Position numbers and translations under genes: made by a program. Below are positions 1-8,026 of a stretch of DNA of 64,000 nt, piece after piece. Below the pieces are notes generated by a model that saw only the letters and a program-made list of their open reading frames with translations, searched no databases and had not been told where the DNA came from. The first letter of the stretch is position 1; each line of letters begins with the position of its first letter. The stretch lies in assembly GCF_042139015.1 (NCBI RefSeq), contig NZ_JBHIKY010000011.1, forward strand, positions 71,036 to 135,035. Direction: 5' to 3'. The DNA is from JBHIKY01 sp042139015. GTDB lineage: Bacteria; Bacillota; Bacilli; Bacillales; Marinococcaceae.

Positions 1-359
1 TTTTTCCACTCGCCTGGGTGCGGTTTCCGCGTTTCCGGTGAGCGTTTCCTCTCTTCCAGCTTCGCTTTCCACCTCAACTGCCCGCTTTCACGCGGGTGGA
101 TCTCTTTTCCACGTTTCCGAGTCCTTTTCCACCGGAAATCGATGTTTTCCCCCCGCCGCGCCTATAGCAGACAATCATTAATTTTTTCTAGAAAGCTACT
201 AAAAATGTGAAACTAAAGTTTTATGAAGAAACAAATAAAAATAGGTAATTTATTTAGTTTTTTTGGTTATTGTTTAATTTAAAGAATTGAAGTGAAGGAG
301 TAGGATAACTCTTCAAATTAGGAAAGGCAGTAATAGACATAATAATAGGGAGATATTCT
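1..359. other. Upstream gap with GGAAA/TTTCC-rich tract
   Basis: No gene is seen here. Bases 1-155 are GC-richer and carry about ten TTTCC (GGAAA on the minus strand) words at irregular 10-20 base spacing, several as TTTCCAC. Bases 170-359 are AT-rich and form the leader of the antiporter gene, ending in the ribosome site GGGAG at about 348-352. No confident promoter could be assigned. Confidence 0.5.
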
Positions 360-1547
360 ATGTCAATTTCAGCTATTATTCTTTTATTATTTATTGGGTA
401 TGTGATTTTCACTCTGGATAAGATAAAAGAAAAAATACCTGTTCCTCCTCTTTTGGTACTTATAGGTATTGGGCTTTATTTTGTGCCGTATTTTTCTGTT
501 ATAGAAGTAACAGAGACCATGATATATCATGTTTTTTTACCTGTACTGCTTTTTACATCAGCGTATCATTTTTCGCCTTCCTCTCTGAAAAAGAATGCCG
601 GCATCATTGGTTTTTTGGCCAGCATTGGTCTTATGCTGACTGTCATTATCTTAGGAGTACTCATTTATGCTCTGGGGAGTATGTTTCTTCCATTATCATT
701 TATTGGAGCCTTATTAATAGCTTCCATTCTTACTCCTACAGATCCTGTCTCCGTTGTTTCCATATTACAGAAATCTTCCAAGGACCAAATGCTGGCTGAA
801 GTTGTGGAAGGAGAGTCGCTTATAAATGACGGAACGAGCATTGTCATATTCTCTGTGATTTTAGGGATATACCTTAATGATACTTCTTTTTCTGTTGGAG
901 GTTTTCTGGGGGAATTTTTCTATGTATCTTTAGGCGGAATTATTATTGGCGTACTTGTAGGCTGGATTTTCAGCAAGGCAGTCCATTTTACTCACCATCG
1001 TGAATATCAGGTCATGTTAAGCATTATTGTCGCTTATGGCATTTTCCACCTTGCCGAACATTTTGGTTTTTCAGGTGTATTAGCGACAGTTTTTGCCGGG
1101 ATAGTTTTATCCTATGAATTTGGGAGATCCATAAAAGAGGATCACTTCAGGGAGTCGTTGGACGGCTTCTGGGATATTGTGGAGATTTCTATATTATCCT
1201 TGTTATTTTTACTCATCGGAATTGAGGCTGCCGGGCATTTGTCGTTTCATTACTGGGGCTTGGCTGTGCTTATATTTATGGCTTCAATAGTAGTTAGGTT
1301 TATCATCATCACCGGATCCATTAAGCTTTTCCCCGCCTGGCGCCATAGTATCAGCTGGAGAAAAGCTACTCTTATCAGCTGGTCAGGCCTGAAAGGTTCG
1401 ATGTCTGTTTTTTTAATACTCAGTCTGTCCGCTCAGAATACTGCAAATGCTGACGTATTAATATCTCTTACCTTTGCAGCTGTTCTGCTCTCTTTAGTTA
1501 TTCAAAGCATCGGAATCTACCCTTTATCAAAAAAATTACTCAAGTAA
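360..1547 (+). CDS. Na+/H+ antiporter, CPA1 (NhaP-type) family
   Basis: Predicted integral membrane cation/proton antiporter that would exchange cytoplasmic Na+ (or K+) for external H+. The 395-residue protein is hydrophobic throughout, with about 11-12 membrane segments. The CPA1 signature is clear: TPTDPV with Asp128, then EGESLINDGT with Asn156-Asp157 (the ion-binding ND pair), and WSGLKGSMS near residue 342. There is no long cytoplasmic C-terminal tail, so it is shorter than NhaP/NhaG proteins that carry a regulatory domain. It starts at ATG 360 after a GGGAG ribosome site. The next gene follows within 13 bases, suggesting one operon. The family call is firm; the ion specificity is not readable from the sequence. 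Confidence 0.9.
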   Translation: MSISAIILLLFIGYVIFTLDKIKEKIPVPPLLVLIGIGLYFVPYFSVIEVTETMIYHVFLPVLLFTSAYHFSPSSLKKNAGIIGFLASIGLMLTVIILGVLIYALGSMFLPLSFIGALLIASILTPTDPVSVVSILQKSSKDQMLAEVVEGESLINDGTSIVIFSVILGIYLNDTSFSVGGFLGEFFYVSLGGIIIGVLVGWIFSKAVHFTHHREYQVMLSIIVAYGIFHLAEHFGFSGVLATVFAGIVLSYEFGRSIKEDHFRESLDGFWDIVEISILSLLFLLIGIEAAGHLSFHYWGLAVLIFMASIVVRFIIITGSIKLFPAWRHSISWRKATLISWSGLKGSMSVFLILSLSAQNTANADVLISLTFAAVLLSLVIQSIGIYPLSKKLLK

Positions 1548-1560
1548 AGGAGTGTTTCGA

Positions 1561-2043
1561 TTGGAAGAAACAGGTCAGTCTCTTGAACATAGAGCAGCCA
1601 GTATTATTGTTAAAAGATTTAAAGATTATTTTAGCAAAGGACCAGGCTCCGTATATGTTTCCATCAAGAAAGGCTTCTTCTCTATTCATATCCGGGAGTT
1701 TTTAACTCCCCTGGAAAATTTCTGGAATTTAAACTGCTTCGAAGTGGAAACAAAACTAAATGATTTAATAGCCAAGGAGGAAAAAAAGCCGGAAGGGACA
1801 AAAGCATATTGGCCAAGTGATCATATCATAGTTGTCTATCATTACGGGGTGCTCGGGGGACTCGAAAAAGAGTTTATTAAAGAAGGATATACCGCTGAAG
1901 TAAAGATAAAAAAACGAAAAATTGAAAAACAGCTTTATGATTTGAAGTACCTTGAATGGTTGCTTCAAAAGCAGGTGCATGAAGTATTTATAGACTGGAT
2001 TTTTAATTTAGACTGCGGGTATAACGTTCTTCTCATAGAATGA
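1561..2043 (+). CDS. DUF2294/MpsC-like cytosolic protein
   Basis: A 160-residue soluble protein with no signal peptide or membrane segment. The N-terminal half has the DUF2294 (MpsC) pattern: a helix with RAASIIVKRFKDYFSKGPGSV, a beta stretch, then LTPLE. MpsC-type proteins have been linked to Na+-dependent membrane-potential systems, and the gene sits directly behind a Na+/H+ antiporter, so a shared role in sodium or membrane energetics is plausible but inferred. AAGGAG (1546-1551) lies directly against a GTG at 1552 but 9 bases before TTG 1561, so I place the start at TTG 1561. The family assignment is from pattern memory and moderate. Confidence 0.6.
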   Translation: MEETGQSLEHRAASIIVKRFKDYFSKGPGSVYVSIKKGFFSIHIREFLTPLENFWNLNCFEVETKLNDLIAKEEKKPEGTKAYWPSDHIIVVYHYGVLGGLEKEFIKEGYTAEVKIKKRKIEKQLYDLKYLEWLLQKQVHEVFIDWIFNLDCGYNVLLIE

Positions 2044-2176
2044 AAATGTACCTCACCCTCCATCCTCCACTTCATTTATACCTGCTAATTGATTTATTAT
2101 TCTTTGACATATGTGAAAAAGATGATAAGGCCGAGGTCCACTTCTGGTTTATAGGTTAACTCTAATGGTCTATCTA

Positions 2177-2554
2177 TTACCGCTGGTTTTTACGATACGT
2201 GAATGAATGCTTTTGACTGGAAGAGTGATCTGTAGAATCGGTTACGATAGCGTGTTTTTCTTGATTTTTATCGGGCTTCTTTATATATCTGGCTGAATAA
2301 TGTCTCAGACTGGAATCGTGAATAATACGGATAATCGGCCGCATGAGCAACTGAAAACTAGCTAATATAAAAAATACATTTCCTATGGTTTGAATGGGTG
2401 GGTCAAATAAATATAATATGCTCCCTGTTAAAAATAATATCCCCGTGGATAGATCATTAAGCATACTAACGATTTTGTATCTTTTTCTAAAAAAAATATA
2501 ATATTTACCTAGCTTAATATCTAAAAAATCTTTGGCGTGCTTCATTTTTGCCAT
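2177..2554 (-). CDS. YrhK-like small membrane protein
   Basis: A 125-residue protein with an N-terminal amphipathic or basic stretch (FFRKRYKIVSMLNDLSTG) followed by two predicted membrane segments at about residues 35-52 and 57-75, and a hydrophilic His/Ser/Lys-rich tail of about 45 residues. The YrhK-domain pattern (RYRxxxxxND..G..F..GS...) is recognisable. The function of the family is unknown. Upstream, at 2625-2652, is a 10 bp inverted repeat. The gene is convergent with the antiporter/MpsC pair and appears monocistronic. Confidence 0.65.
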   Translation of the reverse strand: MAKMKHAKDFLDIKLGKYYIFFRKRYKIVSMLNDLSTGILFLTGSILYLFDPPIQTIGNVFFILASFQLLMRPIIRIIHDSSLRHYSARYIKKPDKNQEKHAIVTDSTDHSSSQKHSFTYRKNQR

Positions 2555-2624
2555 TTTATCAGCTCCTTTCCCTTATCTATACATAGATAATTACGTTACA
2601 TTTAACCATGCGGAATGGCTCGCT

Positions 2625-2652
2625 GGAGCATGAATATAAGTCTTCATGCTCC
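2625..2652. repeat. Perfect 10 bp inverted repeat
   Basis: GGAGCATGAA (2625-2634) and TTCATGCTCC (2643-2652) are perfect inverted repeats with an 8-base loop. No T-run follows on either strand, so it is not a standard terminator. It lies about 70 bases upstream of the YrhK-like gene start and could be an operator or an mRNA hairpin. Confidence 0.6.
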
Positions 2653-2821
2653 TGAAGTTCATCATCTCCGAGTTTCCTGTGAAAGAATCCATACTCTTAA
2701 TACCCTTCTAGAAAGTGATTAATCTGTTTTTTCTAAAATGAGAAGAAAGACTAGGTAATTTGAACAGTGAAGTGGAAATGGAATTAAGAAATGAGGAATA
2801 AAAGGTTCAGAGACCATAACT
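2653..2821. other. Non-coding gap between the YrhK-like and SRPBCC genes
   Basis: Together with the flanking inverted repeat and terminator this makes a gap of about 313 bases without a supported gene. The 87-codon minus-strand frame running through it overlaps the SRPBCC gene and its terminator and has no family resemblance. I see no other structure. Confidence 0.5.
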
Positions 2822-2860
2822 AAAAAGCAGCACAGTCCCATGTGCGGACCGTGCTGCTGC
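2822..2860 (-). terminator. Rho-independent terminator of the SRPBCC gene
   Basis: On the minus strand, AGCAGCACGGTCC pairs with GGACTGTGCTGCT (one G-T pair) around a short loop and is followed by TTTTT. It begins just beyond the stop of the SRPBCC gene. Confidence 0.85.
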
Positions 2861-2867
2861 GTTATTA

Positions 2868-3338
2868 TTATGATTTTACACTTGGTCTGGCTGCTTCCTC
2901 CTCTGCCACTCGTTTCACACGCTCCACGAAAGTCACGACTACCTTGCTGCTGGCCAGCACAATCAGTGGCTTTATATACCATTTGAGAGGCTTATTCGTT
3001 GCCGTATAGCGGAAATGAGTTTTATTTTCATTCATTTTAATTAACTCGTACGCTGCTGTGATCTCGAACATATTGGCAATCGTAAAACCGACCTTTAACA
3101 CCTTATTGCCTGGTGCATCCATATACTCGAGCGTTTCCACTTCATATTCCTCTACACGCTTGCCTTCTTGATATTTTTGCCGGTATATACTGCCAATCCC
3201 GCCTTCCGTAACCTTCACCGGCTTATGCTCAATCACCTGAGGCATAATTTTCTGCATATTTTCTAAAGACCCGTCAAATAAACTCCACACCTCTTCCACC
3301 GGAGCGTGAATCTCAATTTCTTTCGTCCACTGCTTCAT
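2868..3338 (-). CDS. SRPBCC (START-like) family protein
   Basis: A 156-residue soluble protein of the SRPBCC/polyketide-cyclase-like fold. It opens with the characteristic IEIHAPVEEVWSLFDG, then has alternating beta strands, and ends in a long C-terminal helix (about 125-150) that would close the hydrophobic pocket. Members bind small hydrophobic ligands or lipids; the ligand here cannot be read. It has its own terminator, and 126 bases separate it from the upstream kinase gene, so it may be independently transcribed. Confidence 0.75.
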   Translation of the reverse strand: MKQWTKEIEIHAPVEEVWSLFDGSLENMQKIMPQVIEHKPVKVTEGGIGSIYRQKYQEGKRVEEYEVETLEYMDAPGNKVLKVGFTIANMFEITAAYELIKMNENKTHFRYTATNKPLKWYIKPLIVLASSKVVVTFVERVKRVAEEEAARPSVKS

Positions 3339-3464
3339 TTTCTGAGCACCCCTTTCTTATGCTGTATGCCCACTAGATCTCTTCTGTTATTAATATCATT
3401 CGGCATCCAATTAAAAAAATCCTTCCCACATTTCTTCTGCACTCATTTGTTAATACAACAGCAG

Positions 3465-4493
3465 CTACCTGCTTAGATTAGAAAGCAGGCGGTCGTAGTT
3501 AATCTCTGCCACCAATTCACCTGTAACAAGACGATTACGGATCCGCGCGAGCAGCTGTTGTTCTTTTTCCCCTAACGTCGCCACATCCCATTTTTTGTGG
3601 AAAACAGCGTAGAGATCATAATCTCTAAGCCTTAAGAAAAGCGGGATTTTTTTGATGAAATCAGGATCGAGCGGAAGTATTGTTTTGTAACCTTTTAGAA
3701 AATGGTAGAGCAGTTCTTCTCCGAAGCGGGACCGCTCCTCCAGGCTGCTGCCTGAGTGCTTTATCCAGACAGAATAATATATTGGAATCGCAATATCGCT
3801 TACGTAATAGAAATACACACTGTCATCAAAGTCAAAAACATGAATCTCTCCGTCATGATAGAAAAAGTTCCCGGGGTGGATGTCGGCGTGAATCAGGCCG
3901 AAGGTTTCCTTTGTTTTTGGCATGGCATTGATACTGTTTACAATTTGTTTACCTCCGGAAATAATTTCTTTGTCTTTCTGTTGATCTAAGTAATATGGCA
4001 GATTATGCAGATCCTCTGCCAGCCAGTCTTCCCTCCTGGATGCCCCCGGCTGATAGTCCATTGATACAGAGTGCATACTTGCTGTTATTTTACCCCATTT
4101 TTCAAACAGTTCCGGTCCAAAAAGCTCATCAGAAATCTTCACCCTTTGGCCGGGCGCTTTTTCAAACAAACAGACGAAGAATGACGTATCACCTGCAGGG
4201 ATTACCTCGACAAGCTCCCCATTCCGAGAAGGATGAACAAGGGAGACGTTGATATCATGGGAGTGAAGAAAGTTAACCCAATCGATCTCTGCTTCGATTG
4301 CTGCTTTGCTACGATGCGAGGAGTGGGTCAGTCTTAAAATATAGGGAGTGTCATTTATGTGCACTTCAAATACGTAATTCTCAAAATCCCCAAGTTTTTC
4401 AGACTTCGAAACTGCTGCTCCATATCTGCCGGCTGCTTCTATTAATAATTCATCTGTAAAAAGTTCTTCAATCCATTGCTCCATCCAAGTCAC
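3465..4493 (-). CDS. APH-family phosphotransferase
   Basis: A 342-residue kinase-like protein of the aminoglycoside/choline/homoserine kinase fold. The Brenner motif HADIHPGNF supplies the catalytic Asp and Mg-binding Asn, followed by FDFDD, the metal-binding aspartate block. The N-terminal lobe is present (about residues 20-110). Proteins of this type phosphorylate small molecules such as sugars, choline or homoserine, and only some members act on antibiotics, so resistance should not be assumed. It is the last gene of a tight minus-strand run beginning at 7360, with only 5 bases to the endonuclease gene upstream. Confidence 0.8.
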   Translation of the reverse strand: MTWMEQWIEELFTDELLIEAAGRYGAAVSKSEKLGDFENYVFEVHINDTPYILRLTHSSHRSKAAIEAEIDWVNFLHSHDINVSLVHPSRNGELVEVIPAGDTSFFVCLFEKAPGQRVKISDELFGPELFEKWGKITASMHSVSMDYQPGASRREDWLAEDLHNLPYYLDQQKDKEIISGGKQIVNSINAMPKTKETFGLIHADIHPGNFFYHDGEIHVFDFDDSVYFYYVSDIAIPIYYSVWIKHSGSSLEERSRFGEELLYHFLKGYKTILPLDPDFIKKIPLFLRLRDYDLYAVFHKKWDVATLGEKEQQLLARIRNRLVTGELVAEINYDRLLSNLSR

Positions 4494-4498
4494 CTCAT

Positions 4499-5398
4499 CT
4501 ATACTTTTGTCATTAAATGTTTGTCTGGAAAATCAATAAAAGGATTGCGATTGCCCTGAATTTCAAAAATTGCCTGGTTACGGTGTTTTTCGTAAAGGTC
4601 CGGGGGAAATTCTTTATGCCATTTTTGTAACAGTTCCACATCTATGGCTTCTGAATAAGAGGCGTCTATCTCTTCCGGATACCTTAGTAAAAAATATAGC
4701 ATGGCTCTTGCAGCAGGTCCTTTTCCGTGCTCCGGCTCAAACAGCTCCTTCTCAGCTTTTCCGCATGCTTTTTCAACTCGATTTGGATCGATACTTCCGG
4801 GAGTGTAGTCCTCAAAATCATAGTAAGGGTAATTGCTTCGGATGGAATTGCAGACAGGCTCGCATGTGAATAAGTGATGAATGTCGCCCCTCATAGGCTC
4901 CTTTTCACCAAACCACGATTGCGGGACAGCATGTTCACAGTTAAATTTCAACTCAGCGGCAATGGCTGGGGCCTGCTCGTCATCGGATTCGTTTTCCATT
5001 GCTGTTCTACGTCTTGCAGCGATGTCTGCATCTTCTTTTATGACTTCTTCCGCGTTGCGTTTCTCTCCCGAATACACGTTTGTTAAAGTGCCGTCCGGCC
5101 GCAGATCCACCCACGGATAAACATATTCTGCCGGATTATAGCGCACCTGTCTCGTGTGTGTCTCCTGCAGCAGTTGACTCAGCGATTGCTGCAGCTCTTC
5201 CATGCTGTCATGATTCATATCAATGCCGCGGTAATAACACTCAACTGCTTTCCTGTCTTTCATTTCATCATAATAAGCATTTTCATTTTCTCTGGCCGCA
5301 GTTACCGAACGATGAAGCTTTGAAAGAAGCACCTTAATTCGCTGCTTATCCTCAGGAACGGGCAGGTATTTCTCCTCCTGCTGGCGGGTTATGTTCAC
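4499..5398 (-). CDS. Endonuclease I family nuclease, no signal peptide
   Basis: A 299-residue protein of the EndA/NucM endonuclease I family (His-Me finger nucleases that cut DNA or RNA non-specifically with one metal ion). The core is ELKFNCEHAVPQSWF, where the His is the expected catalytic residue, followed by MRGDIHHLFTCEPVCNSIRSNYPYYDF, which contains the metal-ligand Asn. Most relatives are secreted, but this one starts MNITRQQEEKYLPVPEDKQ with no hydrophobic signal, so it appears cytoplasmic. Its N-terminal 120 residues are largely helical and charged. It lies 2 bases downstream of the TPR gene and 5 bases upstream of the kinase gene. Confidence 0.8.
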   Translation of the reverse strand: MNITRQQEEKYLPVPEDKQRIKVLLSKLHRSVTAARENENAYYDEMKDRKAVECYYRGIDMNHDSMEELQQSLSQLLQETHTRQVRYNPAEYVYPWVDLRPDGTLTNVYSGEKRNAEEVIKEDADIAARRRTAMENESDDEQAPAIAAELKFNCEHAVPQSWFGEKEPMRGDIHHLFTCEPVCNSIRSNYPYYDFEDYTPGSIDPNRVEKACGKAEKELFEPEHGKGPAARAMLYFLLRYPEEIDASYSEAIDVELLQKWHKEFPPDLYEKHRNQAIFEIQGNRNPFIDFPDKHLMTKV

Positions 5399-5400
5399 TT

Positions 5401-5892
5401 CTATTCACTCCCCTTCCATTGCTGATCCAGCTTATCGGAGTAAAATCTGATTGCCCTTTTATAATTTAATAACTGATGATCAGTGGTTGTATCAAGCAGA
5501 CAGTTTAGAAGTTCTTTCATTGCCTCCTGGTGGTTCTGCAAATTATACAGGGTCATCGAATAAAACACGCGGATGGCATGGCGATCTGGAAATTGACGTA
5601 AACCCGTCTGCAATACTTCATACGCTTTGTCATATTCTCCGAGGGTTCGATAGGTGCTCCCCAGACCGACATATGCCTCTGAAAGATCCTTTTCAGTAAG
5701 CCCGAGAAGAATCGCTCGTTCATAGTGAGGCACCGCCTCAGCTTCTAAGCCTATCCTGTCAAAGCTGCAGGCACATTGATAGTGGAGATAAGCATTATCA
5801 GGTGATTGTTCGGCCAGTGCCACCATAAGTTTATTGGACTCCTCGTATTTTCCTTCCTTTAGAAGATCTAACGCCTTATCTAATTGGCTCAT
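5401..5892 (-). CDS. Tetratricopeptide repeat protein
   Basis: A 163-residue all-helical protein with about four TPR units, visible as repeats of the type ALDLLKEGKYEESNKLM, DNAYLHYQCACSFDRIGLEAEAVPHYERAI and YVGLGSTYRTLGEYDKAYEVLQTGL. TPR proteins are scaffolds for protein contacts. The open frame extends upstream to 6045, but the start is placed at ATG 5892 because AAAGGA lies 8 bases before it, whereas the alternative ATG 5901 is too close to the ribosome site. The gene overlaps the nucleotidyltransferase stop by 17 bases, implying translational coupling. Confidence 0.8.
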   Translation of the reverse strand: MSQLDKALDLLKEGKYEESNKLMVALAEQSPDNAYLHYQCACSFDRIGLEAEAVPHYERAILLGLTEKDLSEAYVGLGSTYRTLGEYDKAYEVLQTGLRQFPDRHAIRVFYSMTLYNLQNHQEAMKELLNCLLDTTTDHQLLNYKRAIRFYSDKLDQQWKGSE

Positions 5893-6613
5893 TTTCTTCA
5901 TCCTTTCCGGAAGAAAAGCCGGCAAAAAGTTTCCCTCCATATGGTGAAAGCATTTGCTCGACAAGTGATACCACCATCTGCTTTTTTCCGTGACGGTAAA
6001 AGGCTTCGAACGATTGCACGAAAAAGTCAGTGAAATCTGGATCATATGCTTCTAATGCTCTAATGATCCCCTTGGATTTGCCAGCCCACCTCCGGTTTGT
6101 ACGGAGGACAAATTCATGAAGCAGCTCGAACAGCGTATTGGCTATGCACAGCTCCTCGTCCCGTTTTTCAGCTCCCAGAAAATCATCCAGTGCATCCGTG
6201 ATAAAATAACGCTTTATACGAATGGTTTCGTCTGACCATTCTGCAGGTCCTTCCACGAGCCGTTTTTGTGCTTTTTCTTTCACCGGCGCAGCCTTCTTCT
6301 CTCCTTTTAAAATGATACCCTCGGCAAGCATTCTTGCCTTCATTGGAACTCCCTCTCCACAATCCTTTTCAATAAAGGCTTGATAGGTGGTGAACGAATG
6401 AGCAAACAATTCAATCGGCCATCCAAATTCAAAAAAGGATTCACGATACGAGCTCTTCAGTGTTTCATCAAAAATGACAATATCCAAATCAGACGTTTTT
6501 GTCGTCTCCCCGCGCACTACGCTTCCAGCCAAAAGTGCCGCATCACATTCCGGAAAAAATTTATCTATGAACAAACGAGCTGTCTGTAGAGGTGGTGCAG
6601 TACGCTGCTTCAA
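5876..6613 (-). CDS. Nucleotidyltransferase domain protein
   Basis: A 245-residue protein with the polymerase-beta-type nucleotidyltransferase signature LLAGSVVRGETTKTSDLDIVIF at about residues 27-48, holding the GS motif and the two metal-binding aspartates. The C-terminal half is helical and includes a stretch like a substrate-binding helical domain (residues about 130-220). Such enzymes transfer NMP to small molecules or proteins; the target is not evident. It abuts the methyltransferase gene (no intergenic base) and overlaps the TPR gene. Confidence 0.75.
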   Translation of the reverse strand: MKQRTAPPLQTARLFIDKFFPECDAALLAGSVVRGETTKTSDLDIVIFDETLKSSYRESFFEFGWPIELFAHSFTTYQAFIEKDCGEGVPMKARMLAEGIILKGEKKAAPVKEKAQKRLVEGPAEWSDETIRIKRYFITDALDDFLGAEKRDEELCIANTLFELLHEFVLRTNRRWAGKSKGIIRALEAYDPDFTDFFVQSFEAFYRHGKKQMVVSLVEQMLSPYGGKLFAGFSSGKDEENEPIR

Positions 6614-7360
6614 TTACGACTCTCCTTTTTTCCTGGATTTAATTAAAAGAAACGAAGGCTTTCGCAGTTCACTGCAAAGTTTAGGCTGTTTTTCTAACCC
6701 CTCTGCTGTCGGTTTTGGCTCCTGAACTTCTTCAATTAAAAAGCCTGAAGCAATCAGCGTGTTCATCAGACTGCTGATCGTACGGTGGTATTTTATGACG
6801 CCATCAATCACCCAGTGCTGCTCCCTTTTTCCTTCCTCCTGATAATTATCAAGTGCCCAGTAAAGTTTATTCCCCTTCTTATCTTTAATCCATTTTCCCA
6901 TGCCTCTCCGGGCCGTGGCATAAGGATGCTCCATCGTAAAAATAAATATTCCGCCGTGCCTGAGTGCAGTATGGGTCTTTTCCACAATGGAGCTGTAATT
7001 CTTTATGTAGTGCATGGCCAGAGAACTGACTGCCATATCAAAGCCCGCGGCTGGTAATTGACAATCTTCCATTGATGACTGTTCGTAGATGATGTTCTCA
7101 TGATGGTTTGTCATTCTCGCCTGGTTAATCATATTTGAAGATATATCAATTCCTCGTACACTTTTCGCTTTATTGGCTGCACAATAATACGCAAACGCTC
7201 CGGCACCGCAGCCGAGATCGAGGATATCTTTCCCCCCCGGATCTCCAAGTGCTGCACGTAATGCCGGCTGTTCAATGAAATCATTGTAGGAAGTTCCGCT
7301 TTCGCGCATTGTTTTATATTCTTGATAAAAAGTATCTTCATCATAAATGTTCTGCTTCAT
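6614..7360 (-). CDS. Class I SAM-dependent methyltransferase
   Basis: A 248-residue Rossmann-fold methyltransferase. Motif I is DILDLGCGAGAFAYY (about residues 40-54), followed by GIDISSNMINQAR (acidic loop that binds the ribose of SAM), and FDMAVSSLAMHYIKN (motif IV region). It belongs to the Methyltransf_11/25 type, which acts on small molecules. It is the first gene of the five-gene run ending at 3465 and is divergent from padR across 163 bases. The substrate is unknown. Confidence 0.8.
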   Translation of the reverse strand: MKQNIYDEDTFYQEYKTMRESGTSYNDFIEQPALRAALGDPGGKDILDLGCGAGAFAYYCAANKAKSVRGIDISSNMINQARMTNHHENIIYEQSSMEDCQLPAAGFDMAVSSLAMHYIKNYSSIVEKTHTALRHGGIFIFTMEHPYATARRGMGKWIKDKKGNKLYWALDNYQEEGKREQHWVIDGVIKYHRTISSLMNTLIASGFLIEEVQEPKPTAEGLEKQPKLCSELRKPSFLLIKSRKKGES

Positions 7361-7448
7361 AATCTTCCTCTCCCGTTCCTATTTTCAGAATATTTCTTTC
7401 TTATCATTTTATCACTATTCCTAACAATTTCCATGAAGAGAAAAATTA

Positions 7449-7487
7449 TTGACTAAGATAGTAATTCATCATACTATATCCATAGTA
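7449..7487 (+). promoter_or_regulatory. padR promoter with overlapping inverted repeat
   Basis: TTGACT (7449-7454) and TACTAT (7472-7477) are separated by 17 bases, a near-consensus vegetative promoter. The -10 box is the left arm of a perfect inverted repeat TACTAT-ATCC-ATAGTA (7472-7487), the expected place for an autoregulatory PadR operator. The promoter rules out translation of padR from the upstream in-frame ATG-like start at 7449. Confidence 0.7.
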
Positions 7488-7523
7488 GATATATCTATAA
7501 TTGATATAAAGGAGATAGAATTA

Positions 7524-7871
7524 GTGGGTAAAAAAGATACGTTTTCTACTGATACATTAACGGACTCTGCCTATTACATCCTGTTATCTCTGCTCGAACC
7601 AAGACATGGCTATGCCATCATGCAATATATCGTGGAATTGACCGATGACGAATTTACAATCGGCCCGGCCACAATGTATACGCTCATTAAGAAGTTTCTC
7701 AAGCATGACCTGATTCAGCTATATGATGAACAGGACCGGCGGAAGCTGTATGTCGTTACCGACTCCGGAAGAAAAGCTGTAACAGCTGATTTGGAAAGAA
7801 GACAGGCAATGGTTAATCACGGACATGAGGTTATTCAAATGGCAGAAGGGAAGGAAAAAAATGAAAATTAA
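7524..7871 (+). CDS. PadR-family transcriptional regulator
   Basis: A 115-residue winged-helix repressor. The PadR signature is present: TDSAYYILLSLLEPRHGYAIMQ, IGPATMYTLIKKFLKHDLIQ (recognition helix) and the wing DEQDRRKLYVVTDSGRKAV. It starts at GTG 7524, 9 bases after AAAGGAG (7508-7514). PadR proteins usually sense a small molecule through a C-terminal helix and repress their own gene and a neighbouring one. The DUF2812 relic and the transporter follow, and one of them may be the regulated target. Confidence 0.85.
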   Translation: MGKKDTFSTDTLTDSAYYILLSLLEPRHGYAIMQYIVELTDDEFTIGPATMYTLIKKFLKHDLIQLYDEQDRRKLYVVTDSGRKAVTADLERRQAMVNHGHEVIQMAEGKEKNEN

Positions 7872-8022
7872 GAAAAAAGATATATTTTTCGGTGGACTTG
7901 CCTTTAGTGAGCAAGATGATAAGATTAAACTCAGTAAAATGGCAGAAAAAGGATGGTTTCTTGATTCGTTTGCCCCGCTCAGATATTGCTTGAAAAAAAC
8001 ACATCTCAAAGGATCCTTATAA
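7861..8022 (+). pseudogene. Truncated DUF2812 gene
   Basis: A 53-codon frame whose ATG overlaps the padR stop (ATGAAAATTAA). Its start, KKDIFFGGLAFSEQDDKIKLSKMAEKGWFLDSF, matches the usual N-terminus of DUF2812 membrane proteins, which are normally encoded directly behind padR. The frame ends after about 50 residues, before the membrane segments expected in this family, which runs to well over 100 residues. I read it as a 3'-truncated remnant whose distal part has been replaced by the transporter gene 4 bases downstream. Confidence 0.55.
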
Positions 8023-8026
8023 TTCA

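Noticed and set aside
7449..7523. Extended N-terminus of PadR starting at 7449
   Set aside because: Those bases hold the promoter and operator, and the translated extension (IVIHHTISIVDISIIDI) is low-complexity; the ribosome site supports GTG 7524.
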